Translations under genes and position numbers: made by a program | Shown here: in pieces, positions 6,473-13,691 of the stretch | Layout: every line of letters starts with the position of its first letter | How positions within the stretch are numbered: position 1 is the first letter of the stretch | NCBI GenBank assembly: GCA_903895475.1 | Contig: CAITUF010000153.1 | Location: 1-18,982, forward strand | Direction of reading: 5' to 3' | DNA from: an uncultured Opitutia bacterium | GTDB taxonomy: Bacteria > Verrucomicrobiota > Verrucomicrobiia > Opitutales > UBA953 | Length of the DNA stretch: 18,982 bases | The notes under the pieces: model-generated | The model's database searches: none | What the model saw: the letters and a program-made list of their open reading frames with translations, nothing else | Told to the model about the DNA's origin: nothing

Positions 6473-7831
6473 TCACTTCCCTATGCAGAAGGAAGCAAAG
6501 AGCTTGTCCAGCATACGCTCATTATCAATTCGCCCGACAATCTCCCCGAGGGCGTCCAAGGCCTCCCGGCAGCGAGAAGCGGCCAATTCAGTCTGGGCGG
6601 GGGGGGCGAGGTGCTCACGGGCCATCTTTAAGGCTGCGGCCGCCCGGAGAAGGGCGTCTGCGTGGCGGACGCCAACAACCAGGTCTTCGGCACCTGGAGC
6701 GACTTCGCGGTCGATCAAGATTTGGCCCAGCTGGTCCCGGAGGGCTTCGGCGTCTCGGCCATCTAGTAGGCAGGTCGGAATCTTCGTCAGTTCTGACTGC
6801 CAAGAAGCGTGCGCGGGATGTGCGGGGAGATCCGACTTGTTGGCGATGACGAGGGTGCGCGTTGGATCAAGCAACGCCTCGAGATCCGCGGGCAACGTCG
6901 GCGGCGGCGCGGACCGATCGACCACGAGCAGAAGAAAGTGGGCGGCGCGCGCTTGTTCCAGTGAGCGCTCCATACCGGCATGTTCCAAGGCGGAGCCACC
7001 CACGCGGAGGCCAGCGGTGTCCACCGCGGTGACGGCGAGGGGGAGTCCCGCGATGGGCGCTTCCAGGAAATCGCGCGTGGTGCCCGGTTCCGCACTCACG
7101 AGCGCCCGCGCGGAACCACTCAGCGCGTTGAGCAAACTCGATTTACCCGCGTTCGGTGCGCCGACTACGGCGACGCGGAGGCCGTCCCGCAGCGCGGCCG
7201 CATGGCGGGCCGTTCGAGCGTATCCAGAAAGTTCTGACTCAATCTTAGCCAATGTTTGCAAGGGCCCATTTGGGTCCTCGGTCGGCAGGTCTTCTTCGGG
7301 AAAATCGATGTGCGCTTCGAGGGTCGCGAGCGCCGCGAGGAGGCGGTCACTCCACACGGCGACTTGCCGACCGAGTTCGCCCGCGAGTTGGCGGCGGGCT
7401 GAAGCGAGCGCCCGCTCGGAGCTGGCGTGAATTAAATCGGCAATCGCTTCCGCTTGGGTGAGGTCGAGTTTGCCGGCGAGGAAAGCCCGCCGCGTGAACT
7501 CACCGGGCTCGGCCGAGCGACAACCACGCGCGAGGCAATCTTCGACGAGCCGACGGACGAGAAGGGGGTTGCCGTGACACGTGACTTCCAGCGAATCATT
7601 ACCGGTGAAGGAATGCGGGGCGATGGCCAGTACGGCGACCACTTGATCGACCGGCGCGCCCACGAGGTCGCGCCAGACCGCCGTCGTCGCGCGGCGAGCG
7701 GCGGGGGTGGTGCTACGGCCGAAGGCTGCGCAGGCAATGGTCGCCGCCAAGGGGCCATCGATACGGATTACCGCGAGGGCGGAGCGTCCGGTGGGCGTGG
7801 CGGCGGCGACGATGGTCTCGGAGTTGGACAT
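6473..7831 (-). CDS. mnmE: tRNA uridine-5-carboxymethylaminomethyl modification GTPase MnmE (TrmE)
   Basis: GTP-hydrolysing, folate-binding partner of MnmG in wobble-uridine modification. 452 residues, the usual size. Residues 1-120 are the folate-binding domain, beginning with TIVAAATPTGRSALAVIRI and including the GEFTRRAFLAGKLDLTQAEA stretch. The inserted G domain carries G1 GAPNAGKSS (224-232), G2 TTRD (251-254), G3 DTAG (271-274) and G4 NKSD (331-334). The protein ends in the hallmark FCIGK, whose Cys is needed for modification. ATG at 7829-7831; the frame has no earlier plausible start. It diverges from lysA across 108 bp and is the first gene of the mnmE-mnmG operon. Confidence 0.98.
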   Translation of the reverse strand: MSNSETIVAAATPTGRSALAVIRIDGPLAATIACAAFGRSTTPAARRATTAVWRDLVGAPVDQVVAVLAIAPHSFTGNDSLEVTCHGNPLLVRRLVEDCLARGCRSAEPGEFTRRAFLAGKLDLTQAEAIADLIHASSERALASARRQLAGELGRQVAVWSDRLLAALATLEAHIDFPEEDLPTEDPNGPLQTLAKIESELSGYARTARHAAALRDGLRVAVVGAPNAGKSSLLNALSGSARALVSAEPGTTRDFLEAPIAGLPLAVTAVDTAGLRVGGSALEHAGMERSLEQARAAHFLLLVVDRSAPPPTLPADLEALLDPTRTLVIANKSDLPAHPAHASWQSELTKIPTCLLDGRDAEALRDQLGQILIDREVAPGAEDLVVGVRHADALLRAAAALKMAREHLAPPAQTELAASRCREALDALGEIVGRIDNERMLDKLFASFCIGK

Positions 7832-7886
7832 GCGGTCGGGTCATCCCAAGGGGGCGAGGCAGGGGAGGCAAGCGGTGTCATCAGCG

Positions 7887-7916
7887 TTGAAAAGGCTGGA
7901 AGGGCAGGGGGGTAAT
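7887..7916 (+). promoter_or_regulatory. Candidate lysA promoter
   Basis: TTGAAA (7887-7892), an 18-bp spacer, then GGTAAT (7911-7916, 4/6 to TATAAT). Transcription would start near 7922 and leave a leader of about 18 nt before the GTG of lysA. It lies in the 108-bp divergent gap between mnmE and lysA; no equally good signal was seen for mnmE. Confidence 0.4.
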
Positions 7917-7939
7917 GGCAAAGTTCGCCCATCACTCCC

Positions 7940-9196
7940 GTGGAACTCCATCGTTTCCTTTCTCCTGCCGCCGCCGCGGCCATCGCTGCCGCCCATGGCA
8001 CGCCGTGCTACGTCTACGACCAGGCCACCCTCACGGCCCAAGCCGCCGCCATGCTGGCCTTCCCGAACGCCTTCGGGCTAACGGTCCGCTTCGCCATGAA
8101 GGCCTGCCCGAATGCCTCGGTCCTTCGGCTCTTTGCCGCCCAAGGCCTTCATTTGGACGCCAGCTCCGGGTATGAAGTCCGCCGTGCCATCCAGGCGGGG
8201 GTCCCGGCCGAACGTATTTCCCTCTCATCGCAGGAGCTCCCCGGTGATTTCGCGGAACTCCTCCGCTTGGGCATCCACGTGAACGCTTGCTCGCTCCTTC
8301 AGTTGGAGCGCATCGGCCAAGCGGTACCCGGCCAGCAGGTGGGCCTCCGTTTTAATCCCGGTCGTGGCTCAGGTGGTACGGGAAAGACGAACGTCGGTGG
8401 CCCAGATTCTTCTTTCGGCATCTGGCATGAATGGGCCGACCAAGCTCAGGCGATTGCGACGAAGTATCAGCTCAAGGTCATCCGCATCCACACGCACATC
8501 GGCTCGGGCAGCGACCCCGTCGTGTGGCAGGAAGTTTCTGCGGCCAGCCTCGCGCTCGTCTTGCGCTTCCCGGACGTCGTCACACTTAACCTCGGCGGCG
8601 GCTATAAGGTCGCGCGCGTCGCGACGGAGAAGGGTACCGACCCGCAAATTGTGGGCGCGCCCGTGAAGCAGGCTTTCGAAAAATTCGCCGCCACGCATGG
8701 TCGGCCTCTGCACCTCGAGATCGAGCCCGGCACCTTCCTTGTCGCCAACGCGGGTGCGGTGTTGTGTCGCGTGCAGGATGTGGTGTCCACGGGTGCCCGT
8801 GAATTCCTGAAACTAGATTCGGGGATGACGGAAATTTTACGCCCTTCACTCTACGGCTCGCAGCACCCGGTGCATTTATATTCGGCCAACCCGACGGGCC
8901 GGATGCGCGACTACGTCGTCGTCGGGCATTGCTGTGAATCGGGCGATCTCATCAGCTGCGCCCCCGGCGAACCCGAAACCTTAGCGACGCGCACGTTACC
9001 CGAAGCGGTCGCCGGCGACCTCGTCGTTATTGGGGGTGCGGGGGCGTATTGCGCCGGCATGAGTACGAAGAACTACAACTCGTTCCCCGAAGCACCCGAA
9101 GTGCTTCTGCAGGCGCACGGACAGTTCCGCCTCGTTCGTCGTCGCCAGACGCTCGACCAGATTCTGCAGAACGAAACCGGCCCCGAAGGTCTCTGA
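7940..9196 (+). CDS. lysA: Diaminopimelate decarboxylase
   Basis: PLP enzyme of fold III that makes L-lysine from meso-diaminopimelate, the last step of lysine synthesis. 418 residues. The N-terminal barrel has PLP lysine K54 in RFAMKACPN, IHTHIGSG with H186, and the phosphate-binding GGG (219-221). The C-terminal half has RPSLY (R301), catalytic CESGD (332-336) and the late GAY (Y370) followed by NYNSFPEAPEVL. The usual EPGR is EPGT here (262-265), a variation worth noting. Start GTG 7940 gives the family's normal N-terminus; no Shine-Dalgarno is visible. The next gene begins 3 bp after the stop, so the pair is probably one operon. A related amino-acid decarboxylase (ornithine, arginine or carboxynorspermidine) is less likely because GxCESGD and NYNS..P fit LysA. 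Confidence 0.88.
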   Translation: MELHRFLSPAAAAAIAAAHGTPCYVYDQATLTAQAAAMLAFPNAFGLTVRFAMKACPNASVLRLFAAQGLHLDASSGYEVRRAIQAGVPAERISLSSQELPGDFAELLRLGIHVNACSLLQLERIGQAVPGQQVGLRFNPGRGSGGTGKTNVGGPDSSFGIWHEWADQAQAIATKYQLKVIRIHTHIGSGSDPVVWQEVSAASLALVLRFPDVVTLNLGGGYKVARVATEKGTDPQIVGAPVKQAFEKFAATHGRPLHLEIEPGTFLVANAGAVLCRVQDVVSTGAREFLKLDSGMTEILRPSLYGSQHPVHLYSANPTGRMRDYVVVGHCCESGDLISCAPGEPETLATRTLPEAVAGDLVVIGGAGAYCAGMSTKNYNSFPEAPEVLLQAHGQFRLVRRRQTLDQILQNETGPEGL

Positions 9197-9199
9197 GCT

Positions 9200-10660
9200 G
9201 TGCCGCTTTGTCCGCCATTAGGAGCAACCTTGCCGGCCTCGCCGCATGGCACGGTAGTCTCCTTGCCGACCCTGGCCGATGTCGAAGGCTATGAACGCCG
9301 CGAGCCAGCGACATGGAAGCATATCACGGCTGGCTACCCGCGCTTCGTTCGCAATGCCTTGGTGTCACAGGCCGCGCAACAGGTCGCCCAGCAGTGCGGG
9401 CGTACGGGGTCACTCTTTCCATTGGCATCGCGGCGGGCTGCTGACCGTATCCTCGCGTGGACGCACGTCACGGGCGCGCACATCGATGCGGTGGGTGATT
9501 GGGTCCTGGTTTCCTTCCCCGAAGGTCCAGCCTCCGAACCGTTCGCTAAATTCGTACAGCACACGGGCGCCCTGATTTCGTCGCGCCAAGCGGAGGCACA
9601 CTTGGCTGGACGTTCGGCAGATCCGGCGGAGACCGCGCGAGCGCTGGAGCAAGTCCGTGCGGTGCTATCCCCTTATCTAGCGTCTGTTAAGCCCGCAGAT
9701 ATCCTGGTGGCTTTAGCCGGCATGAACGCCGTCGCCGCTGGCATCGCCGCCGTGAACGGTGTGCAACGTCCGCGCGGCAAGCGGGTGTGGGTTCAACTAG
9801 GCTGGCTCTACGTCGATTCCACGCGGCTCTTTGAAAAGGCGACCGATACCCAGCACGTGTTTGTGCCCGATGTGACCGACCTCGGTGCCGTCGAGCGTTT
9901 ACTGGCCCAAGGGGATGTCGCCGGCGTCTTCACGGAAATCCCCAACAACCCCCAACTCGAGACGGCCGATGTCTATGCGTTGCGCCGCCTCTGCGATCAG
10001 TACGGGGCCAAGTTAGTCCTCGACCCCAGTTCCGTCGGTTTAGCTTCGGTTGATGTGTTGCCGTCCGCGGACATCGTGTGCTCCAGCCTCACCAAATATG
10101 CCGCCAGCTCCGGCGACGTCATGGCCGGCGTTCTCGCCGTCAACCCAGCGCGACCAGACGCCGAAGCTTTGCTGCAAAGCGCCCGGGCGTACATCGATGC
10201 GCCCTATGCGGATGATGCGATTGCGCTGGCCCAGCAGATTGTAAAGATGCCAGCAGTTACCGCCCGACTTTCACAGCAGGCGACGGAGCTCGCGCAACGG
10301 CTGGCTCAACACCCGGCGGTGAGTCGCGTGCGCACCGCGCTGACCACGTCCACGGCAAAAAACTATCAAGCGATGTTGCGGCCGGGCGCAGGTCCGGGCG
10401 CCTTGATTACGCTCGAACTCAAAGCCGACCTCCGGACCGTTTACGATCGCCTGCAGGTCGTGAAGGGCCCGAGCTTCGGCCTCGAATTTACCTTGGCGAC
10501 CCCCTTCCTCTGGCTCGCGCATTTTTCGGAAGTCACGACGCCGGAAGGCCGCGAAGGTCTCCGTCGGGCCGGACTCGACCCGGATCTCTTGCGCGTTTCT
10601 GTTGGGCTAGAGCCGATTGAAGAAATCTGGGCGGCGTTTGAGTCGGCCCTCAAAAAATAG
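9200..10660 (+). CDS. Cystathionine gamma-synthase-type PLP enzyme (fungal-like subfamily)
   Basis: 486-residue member of the Cys/Met metabolism PLP family. The long N-terminus (PLGATLPASPHGTVVSLPT, then ADVEGYE and TAGYPRF) matches the start seen in fungal and some proteobacterial cystathionine gamma-synthases rather than E. coli MetB, which lacks it. PLP lysine K299 lies in SSLTKYAASSGDVMAG, PLP-ring aspartate D275 in VLDPSS, and TEIPNNP (245-251) replaces the common ET.SNP. LAGMNA (172-177) corresponds to the phosphate-binding SGM.A. It would join an activated homoserine with cysteine to give cystathionine for methionine, or use sulfide directly. The GTG start is supported by the conserved N-terminus. 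It follows lysA by 3 bp. The exact acyl or phospho donor cannot be read from the sequence. Confidence 0.8.
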   Translation: MPLCPPLGATLPASPHGTVVSLPTLADVEGYERREPATWKHITAGYPRFVRNALVSQAAQQVAQQCGRTGSLFPLASRRAADRILAWTHVTGAHIDAVGDWVLVSFPEGPASEPFAKFVQHTGALISSRQAEAHLAGRSADPAETARALEQVRAVLSPYLASVKPADILVALAGMNAVAAGIAAVNGVQRPRGKRVWVQLGWLYVDSTRLFEKATDTQHVFVPDVTDLGAVERLLAQGDVAGVFTEIPNNPQLETADVYALRRLCDQYGAKLVLDPSSVGLASVDVLPSADIVCSSLTKYAASSGDVMAGVLAVNPARPDAEALLQSARAYIDAPYADDAIALAQQIVKMPAVTARLSQQATELAQRLAQHPAVSRVRTALTTSTAKNYQAMLRPGAGPGALITLELKADLRTVYDRLQVVKGPSFGLEFTLATPFLWLAHFSEVTTPEGREGLRRAGLDPDLLRVSVGLEPIEEIWAAFESALKK

Positions 10661-10681
10661 GCCCACCAAGGGGTGGGCCTA
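10652..10681 (-). terminator. Rho-independent terminator of the minus-strand secreted-protein gene
   Basis: A 10-bp stem TAGGCCCACC/GGTGGGCCTA (10658-10667 and 10672-10681) with loop of 4, followed on the minus strand by TTTTTTG. The T-tract lies within the last codons of the cystathionine gamma-synthase gene, whose stop codon TAG is part of the stem. On the plus strand no T-tract follows, so it mainly serves the minus-strand gene. Confidence 0.85.
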
Positions 10682-10700
10682 GGGTGAACTCGTCGCGGGT

Positions 10701-11171
10701 TTATCTTTCGCTCCGTTCGGGGTCGCCGTCGGTGGCCGAGTCCGGGTTGGCGGCGGCTGGCTTGCCGGCGCTCGCCTTCTTCTCCGTGCGGGCCTTGAGC
10801 ATCTTTTCGCGGAAGGCATCGCGCTGCTTTTTTTGGATACTGGCCGCTTCGGGGTCTTGTTTTGCCAGGGTTTCGTCGAAGGCCTTCCGGTAAGCCATTT
10901 CGGATTCCGCTGCCTTGGTGCGGGCGTGCTTGTACTCAGCCGAGGTCTTGGCGGCAAGGGCACGGTCGGCCTTGGCCTGTTGCTGCGCGCTAGCGATTTC
11001 TGGCAGTTCAAGGACCTTGCGCTTGGCGGCGCTCAGCTTGGCCTGTTCGGGGTCGGCCGGGGTGGCCGGCTCGACTTCGGTCGTTGGCGGGCTGGCCTTG
11101 GCGGCGAGGAGCGGGGAGGGGAGGGCGGCGACCGTGAGGCCGGCCACCAGGAGGAGGGAGGTGAGTTTCAT
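10701..11171 (-). CDS. Small secreted charged protein, unknown function
   Basis: Not recognised. From ATG 11169-11171 it is 156 residues: signal peptide KLTSLLLVAGLTVAALPSPL with a likely AxA cut after LLA, a Pro/Thr-rich stretch (TTEVEPATPADPEQ), then a long Ala/Lys/Glu/Gln-rich helical segment predicted to be coiled coil (about residues 45-130), and a low-complexity polar tail. No cysteines in the mature part. A longer frame starts at 11222, but the signal peptide begins exactly at the chosen ATG. It diverges from the secreted TIM-barrel-like gene across 75 bp and ends at a strong terminator. A periplasmic structural or adaptor role is possible but unsupported. Confidence 0.7.
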   Translation of the reverse strand: MKLTSLLLVAGLTVAALPSPLLAAKASPPTTEVEPATPADPEQAKLSAAKRKVLELPEIASAQQQAKADRALAAKTSAEYKHARTKAAESEMAYRKAFDETLAKQDPEAASIQKKQRDAFREKMLKARTEKKASAGKPAAANPDSATDGDPERSER

Positions 11172-11190
11172 AGGTGGAGTGGGAACGGGC

Positions 11191-11218
11191 TTGAGGAAGT
11201 TCACAGGTAAACGATACT
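11191..11218 (+). promoter_or_regulatory. Candidate promoter of the secreted TIM-barrel-like gene
   Basis: TTGAGG (11191-11196), 16 bp, GATACT (11213-11218; 4/6 to TATAAT), placed in the 75-bp divergent gap. It predicts a leader of about 22 nt with an AAGG at 11236-11239 just upstream of the ATG. The match is weak. Confidence 0.25.
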
Positions 11219-11246
11219 GCAAGGATTGCCCCGTAAGGTTCTTTCC

Positions 11247-12395
11247 ATGAAATTTTTCACCCGTCTCCTCCTAGGGTTACTCCTCTTCGCTCCTTTGGTC
11301 GCCGAAGCGCAAAAGAAAGATCCCGGCCGGCTGATCACGACGACGCCCCTGCCGCAAGTGCCCGAGTTGCCGGATGCATTCCCGCAGGTGTTGGGTACGC
11401 AGGTGATTGGCCCGGCTTACAAGTTTACGAAAGAAGATCCGGTCGTGGAAGGCGCCATGGTCGTGCAGAATCTCGGCTCCCGTATTCTCAAGGTTCAGGT
11501 CCCGCCCGGGCCGCAGTTTAACCAGCTCATCGCGATGCCTTTCACGCACTACTTAGTGTGGTTCCGCTCTAATGGGGATTGGAGCAAGGGGTTCACGCCC
11601 GAGATGCGCCGCCGTGAATATAATGCCACGTATGCGTTTACCAAGGACCTGCTGACTCGCCGCGAAACAATCGGTAAGACCTTCTTCATCGGGCATTGGG
11701 AGGGCGACTGGTACCTGTTGCCCGACCGGAATACGCAGGCAGACGTCACGCCCGCCGCGGCCGCCGCGATGGTCGAGTGGCTCAACGTTCGGCAAGAAGC
11801 CGTGGATGATGCCCGGGCGGAAGTGCCCTACACGCGTTGCCGCGTCTACACTTACGCCGAGGTGAACCGCGTCCGTGATGCCATGGTCGGTGGCAAGAAG
11901 CGCATGGCTAATCTCGTCGTGCCGAAGCTGAACGTCGATTTCCTCTCCTACGCCGCCTACGATTGCCAACTCCTGCCGGCCGCCGAGGTCACGAAGACTT
12001 TAGATTGGCTCAACGGACAGCTGCCGCCGAAGGCCAACCTGCCCGCCAAGCGCGTCTTCATCGGCGAGTGTGGCTTGTCTTGGACCGCCTGTGGCAGCGA
12101 CGGCAAGGTCCACGAGCAGAAGAACCGCGAGATTTTCACGAAGTTCCTGTCCTGGCGCCCACCGCTGGTCCTTTATTGGCAGGTCTATAATAATGAGGTC
12201 GTCGATGGCCAGCAGGTCGGCTTCTGGTTGGTCGACAACAAGAACAAGAAGACCCCGCTCTATGAGACGATGAAGGAGCTTTTCGTCCAACAGGAGGAAG
12301 CCGCCAAGGAGATGCGCCGGCGTACTAATCGCTTGCCCGCGTTCGAACAGATGGCGGAATTCTCCGAAAACTGGCTCGCGCAGAAAGGAAAGTAG
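11247..12395 (+). CDS. Secreted protein resembling a TIM-barrel glycosidase, unknown substrate
   Basis: Not recognised with certainty. 382 residues with signal peptide KFFTRLLLGLLLFAPLVAEA, cut near AEA-QK. The body alternates strands and helices and shows landmarks typical of clan-A glycoside hydrolases: FFIGHWEGDW (E152, possible acid/base), DFLSYAAYD (231-239), RVFIGECGLS (E274, possible nucleophile at the end of a strand) and LVLYWQVYNNE (309-317). The two glutamates sit in the order expected for a retaining barrel enzyme. An earlier in-frame start at 11226 exists, but the signal peptide begins at the ATG 11247 and AAGG precedes it. No carbohydrate-binding module or transporter lies beside it. 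It could also be a non-enzymatic barrel. Confidence 0.65.
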   Translation: MKFFTRLLLGLLLFAPLVAEAQKKDPGRLITTTPLPQVPELPDAFPQVLGTQVIGPAYKFTKEDPVVEGAMVVQNLGSRILKVQVPPGPQFNQLIAMPFTHYLVWFRSNGDWSKGFTPEMRRREYNATYAFTKDLLTRRETIGKTFFIGHWEGDWYLLPDRNTQADVTPAAAAAMVEWLNVRQEAVDDARAEVPYTRCRVYTYAEVNRVRDAMVGGKKRMANLVVPKLNVDFLSYAAYDCQLLPAAEVTKTLDWLNGQLPPKANLPAKRVFIGECGLSWTACGSDGKVHEQKNREIFTKFLSWRPPLVLYWQVYNNEVVDGQQVGFWLVDNKNKKTPLYETMKELFVQQEEAAKEMRRRTNRLPAFEQMAEFSENWLAQKGK

Positions 12396-12402
12396 TCAGG
12401 GC

Positions 12403-12430
12403 TTGAGGTAGCCCGGCGGTTCGCAAGATT
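12403..12430 (+). promoter_or_regulatory. Weak candidate promoter for the aquaporin-like gene
   Basis: TTGAGG (12403-12408), 16 bp, AAGATT (12425-12430; 3/6). Transcription would start about at the ATG (12437), so the message could be leaderless. No Shine-Dalgarno is visible, which fits. Confidence 0.25.
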
Positions 12431-12436
12431 AGTCCC

Positions 12437-13144
12437 ATGCGCCCCAAGCTCTTGATCGAAGGCCTTGCGACTTTCTTCCTTTGCATGGCTTGTGCGCTCG
12501 TTCAAGGACCGCTCGCCCCTTTTATCATCGGGTCCCTGTTGCTGGCGCTCATCTATATGGGTGGCCCGGTCTCCCAGGCCCATTATAACCCCGCCGTGAC
12601 CTTGGCCTTCTGCGTCCGCCGCCGGCAGGCGTGGTCGGACGGCGCGGCCTATGTCGCGGTGCAGATGGTGGCTGCCCTTGGGGCAGCGGTCGTTGCCGGG
12701 CTGTTCCTTGGTCACTCGGAAGAGAACAGCGAGCACATCCTGAGCGCCCTCACGGAGCCGGTCTTAGAGGGCTGGCTCCCTGGGACAATGGCGGAGTTTT
12801 TCGGCACCTTTCTTCTGGTCTTCGTCATCCTGTTGGTGGCGACCTCCCGCCGGACGGTTGGCAATAGTTACTACGGCTTGGCTATCGCCGCGACGATCGC
12901 GGGCCTCATGGGCGTCTTCGGGGCTTTTTCGCCCGACTTTAATCCAGCCGTCGCCTTCTGTAGGGGGGTCACGGGCTGCTTCGGCGCTCTTAACGCCGAG
13001 GGCAGTGGATGGCTCGCCTTTCAGCAAGAAATCTCCTTTTTGGCCCATTCAACACCCCGCATCTTGTTGGCTTTAATCGCCCAAGGGTTGGGGGCCTTCT
13101 TAGCAGCTGGGGCTTTCTTGGCCATCTTCCCGGAAGAGCGTTAG
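12437..13144 (+). CDS. Aquaporin-like MIP-family channel with altered pore signature
   Basis: 235-residue membrane protein of the major intrinsic protein family, expected to conduct water or small neutral solutes across the inner membrane. Six hydrophobic segments plus two half-helices are visible. The two NPA motifs are AHYNPAVT (NPA 51-53) and DFNPAVAF (NPA 169-171). The residue after the second NPA, nearly always Arg in aquaporins and glyceroporins where it forms the selectivity filter, is V172 here; the next Arg comes only at 176. This suggests a wider or differently selective pore. The frame starts at ATG 12437 without Shine-Dalgarno. It is followed 53 bp later by another small membrane protein. 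Family is sure; substrate is not. Confidence 0.85.
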   Translation: MRPKLLIEGLATFFLCMACALVQGPLAPFIIGSLLLALIYMGGPVSQAHYNPAVTLAFCVRRRQAWSDGAAYVAVQMVAALGAAVVAGLFLGHSEENSEHILSALTEPVLEGWLPGTMAEFFGTFLLVFVILLVATSRRTVGNSYYGLAIAATIAGLMGVFGAFSPDFNPAVAFCRGVTGCFGALNAEGSGWLAFQQEISFLAHSTPRILLALIAQGLGAFLAAGAFLAIFPEER

Positions 13145-13197
13145 GCCCAAAGCGTGCCCGTGCTTGAATCCGGGCCAGTTGCCCTCAAGTTCAGGGT

Positions 13198-13587
13198 ATG
13201 AATCCGCTCTTCACCGCCCATAAGCACTACGGCTCCCTGCTCCTGGTCCTTATCCTCGCTGTCATCGTCGTGGCCCTCGTCAAGGGCCCGAAGACCAAGT
13301 TCCAGCGCATCGTCACCGTGCTCGTCGATATCAACCTCGTCGTAGGACTCGTCGCTTTCTTCTACACCGCCCGTCCGATCTCCTGGTTCCACCCGATTCT
13401 CGCCCTCGCCGCCGTCGCCTTGCTCCACATCGGCGCTAAGAGCGAAGACAAGGGAAAGGTTGTCCGCTGTTTCTCAATCGCCCTCGTCCTCCTCGTCGCC
13501 GCTTGGGCTGTCAACGCCTCCTGGGGTCCGGAGTGGTTCAAGACGAACTTCGTTAAGTTGCCGGCGACCGCGGTCATCGCTAAGTAA
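13198..13587 (+). CDS. Four-helix membrane protein, unknown function (cytochrome-b-like pattern)
   Basis: 129 residues with four transmembrane helices at about 12-28, 38-56, 64-80 and 90-107 and short loops. Histidines lie near helix ends: H8 and H10 before helix 1, H65 at the start and H77 near the end of helix 3. This resembles the small four-helix proteins often annotated 'cytochrome B' in Bacteroidetes and relatives, where such histidines might bind haem, but that resemblance is from memory and not proven. ATG 13198 lacks a Shine-Dalgarno and has TTGA exactly 34 nt upstream, as does the aquaporin-like gene before it. A strong hairpin follows. Confidence 0.65.
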   Translation: MNPLFTAHKHYGSLLLVLILAVIVVALVKGPKTKFQRIVTVLVDINLVVGLVAFFYTARPISWFHPILALAAVALLHIGAKSEDKGKVVRCFSIALVLLVAAWAVNASWGPEWFKTNFVKLPATAVIAK

Positions 13588-13612
13588 GCCTTCGCGATAC
13601 AATTAGGTTACG

Positions 13613-13646
13613 ACGGCCCGGACATTGTCCGGGCCGTTTGACTTCC
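13613..13646 (+). terminator. Hairpin terminator after the four-helix membrane protein
   Basis: Perfect 11-bp stem ACGGCCCGGAC (13613-13623) / GTCCGGGCCGT (13627-13637) with a 3-nt loop, followed by the modest TTGACTT. It separates this gene from the export operon. The weak T-tract lowers confidence, but the stem is the strongest in the region. Confidence 0.65.
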
Positions 13647-13648
13647 CA

Positions 13649-13676
13649 TTGACCCGAGGCTTATTGGGCAAACACT
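13649..13676 (+). promoter_or_regulatory. Candidate promoter of the export operon
   Basis: TTGACC (13649-13654, 5/6), 16 bp, AACACT (13671-13676, 3/6), directly behind the terminator and predicting a start near 13683, a few bases before the permease ATG at 13692. Confidence 0.35.
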
Positions 13677-13691
13677 CCGAAGAAACGTTAG

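Noticed and set aside
7915..8175. 86-codon frame with a good GGGGGG ribosome site overlapping the start of lysA.
   Set aside because: Its translation is Arg/Pro/His-rich low complexity and lies out of frame over conserved lysA codons; the G-run is more likely part of the lysA leader.
9246..9269. Sigma-54-type promoter, TGGCACG with a later TTGCC.
   Set aside because: The spacing between the two halves is several bases too long and it lies within a coding region.
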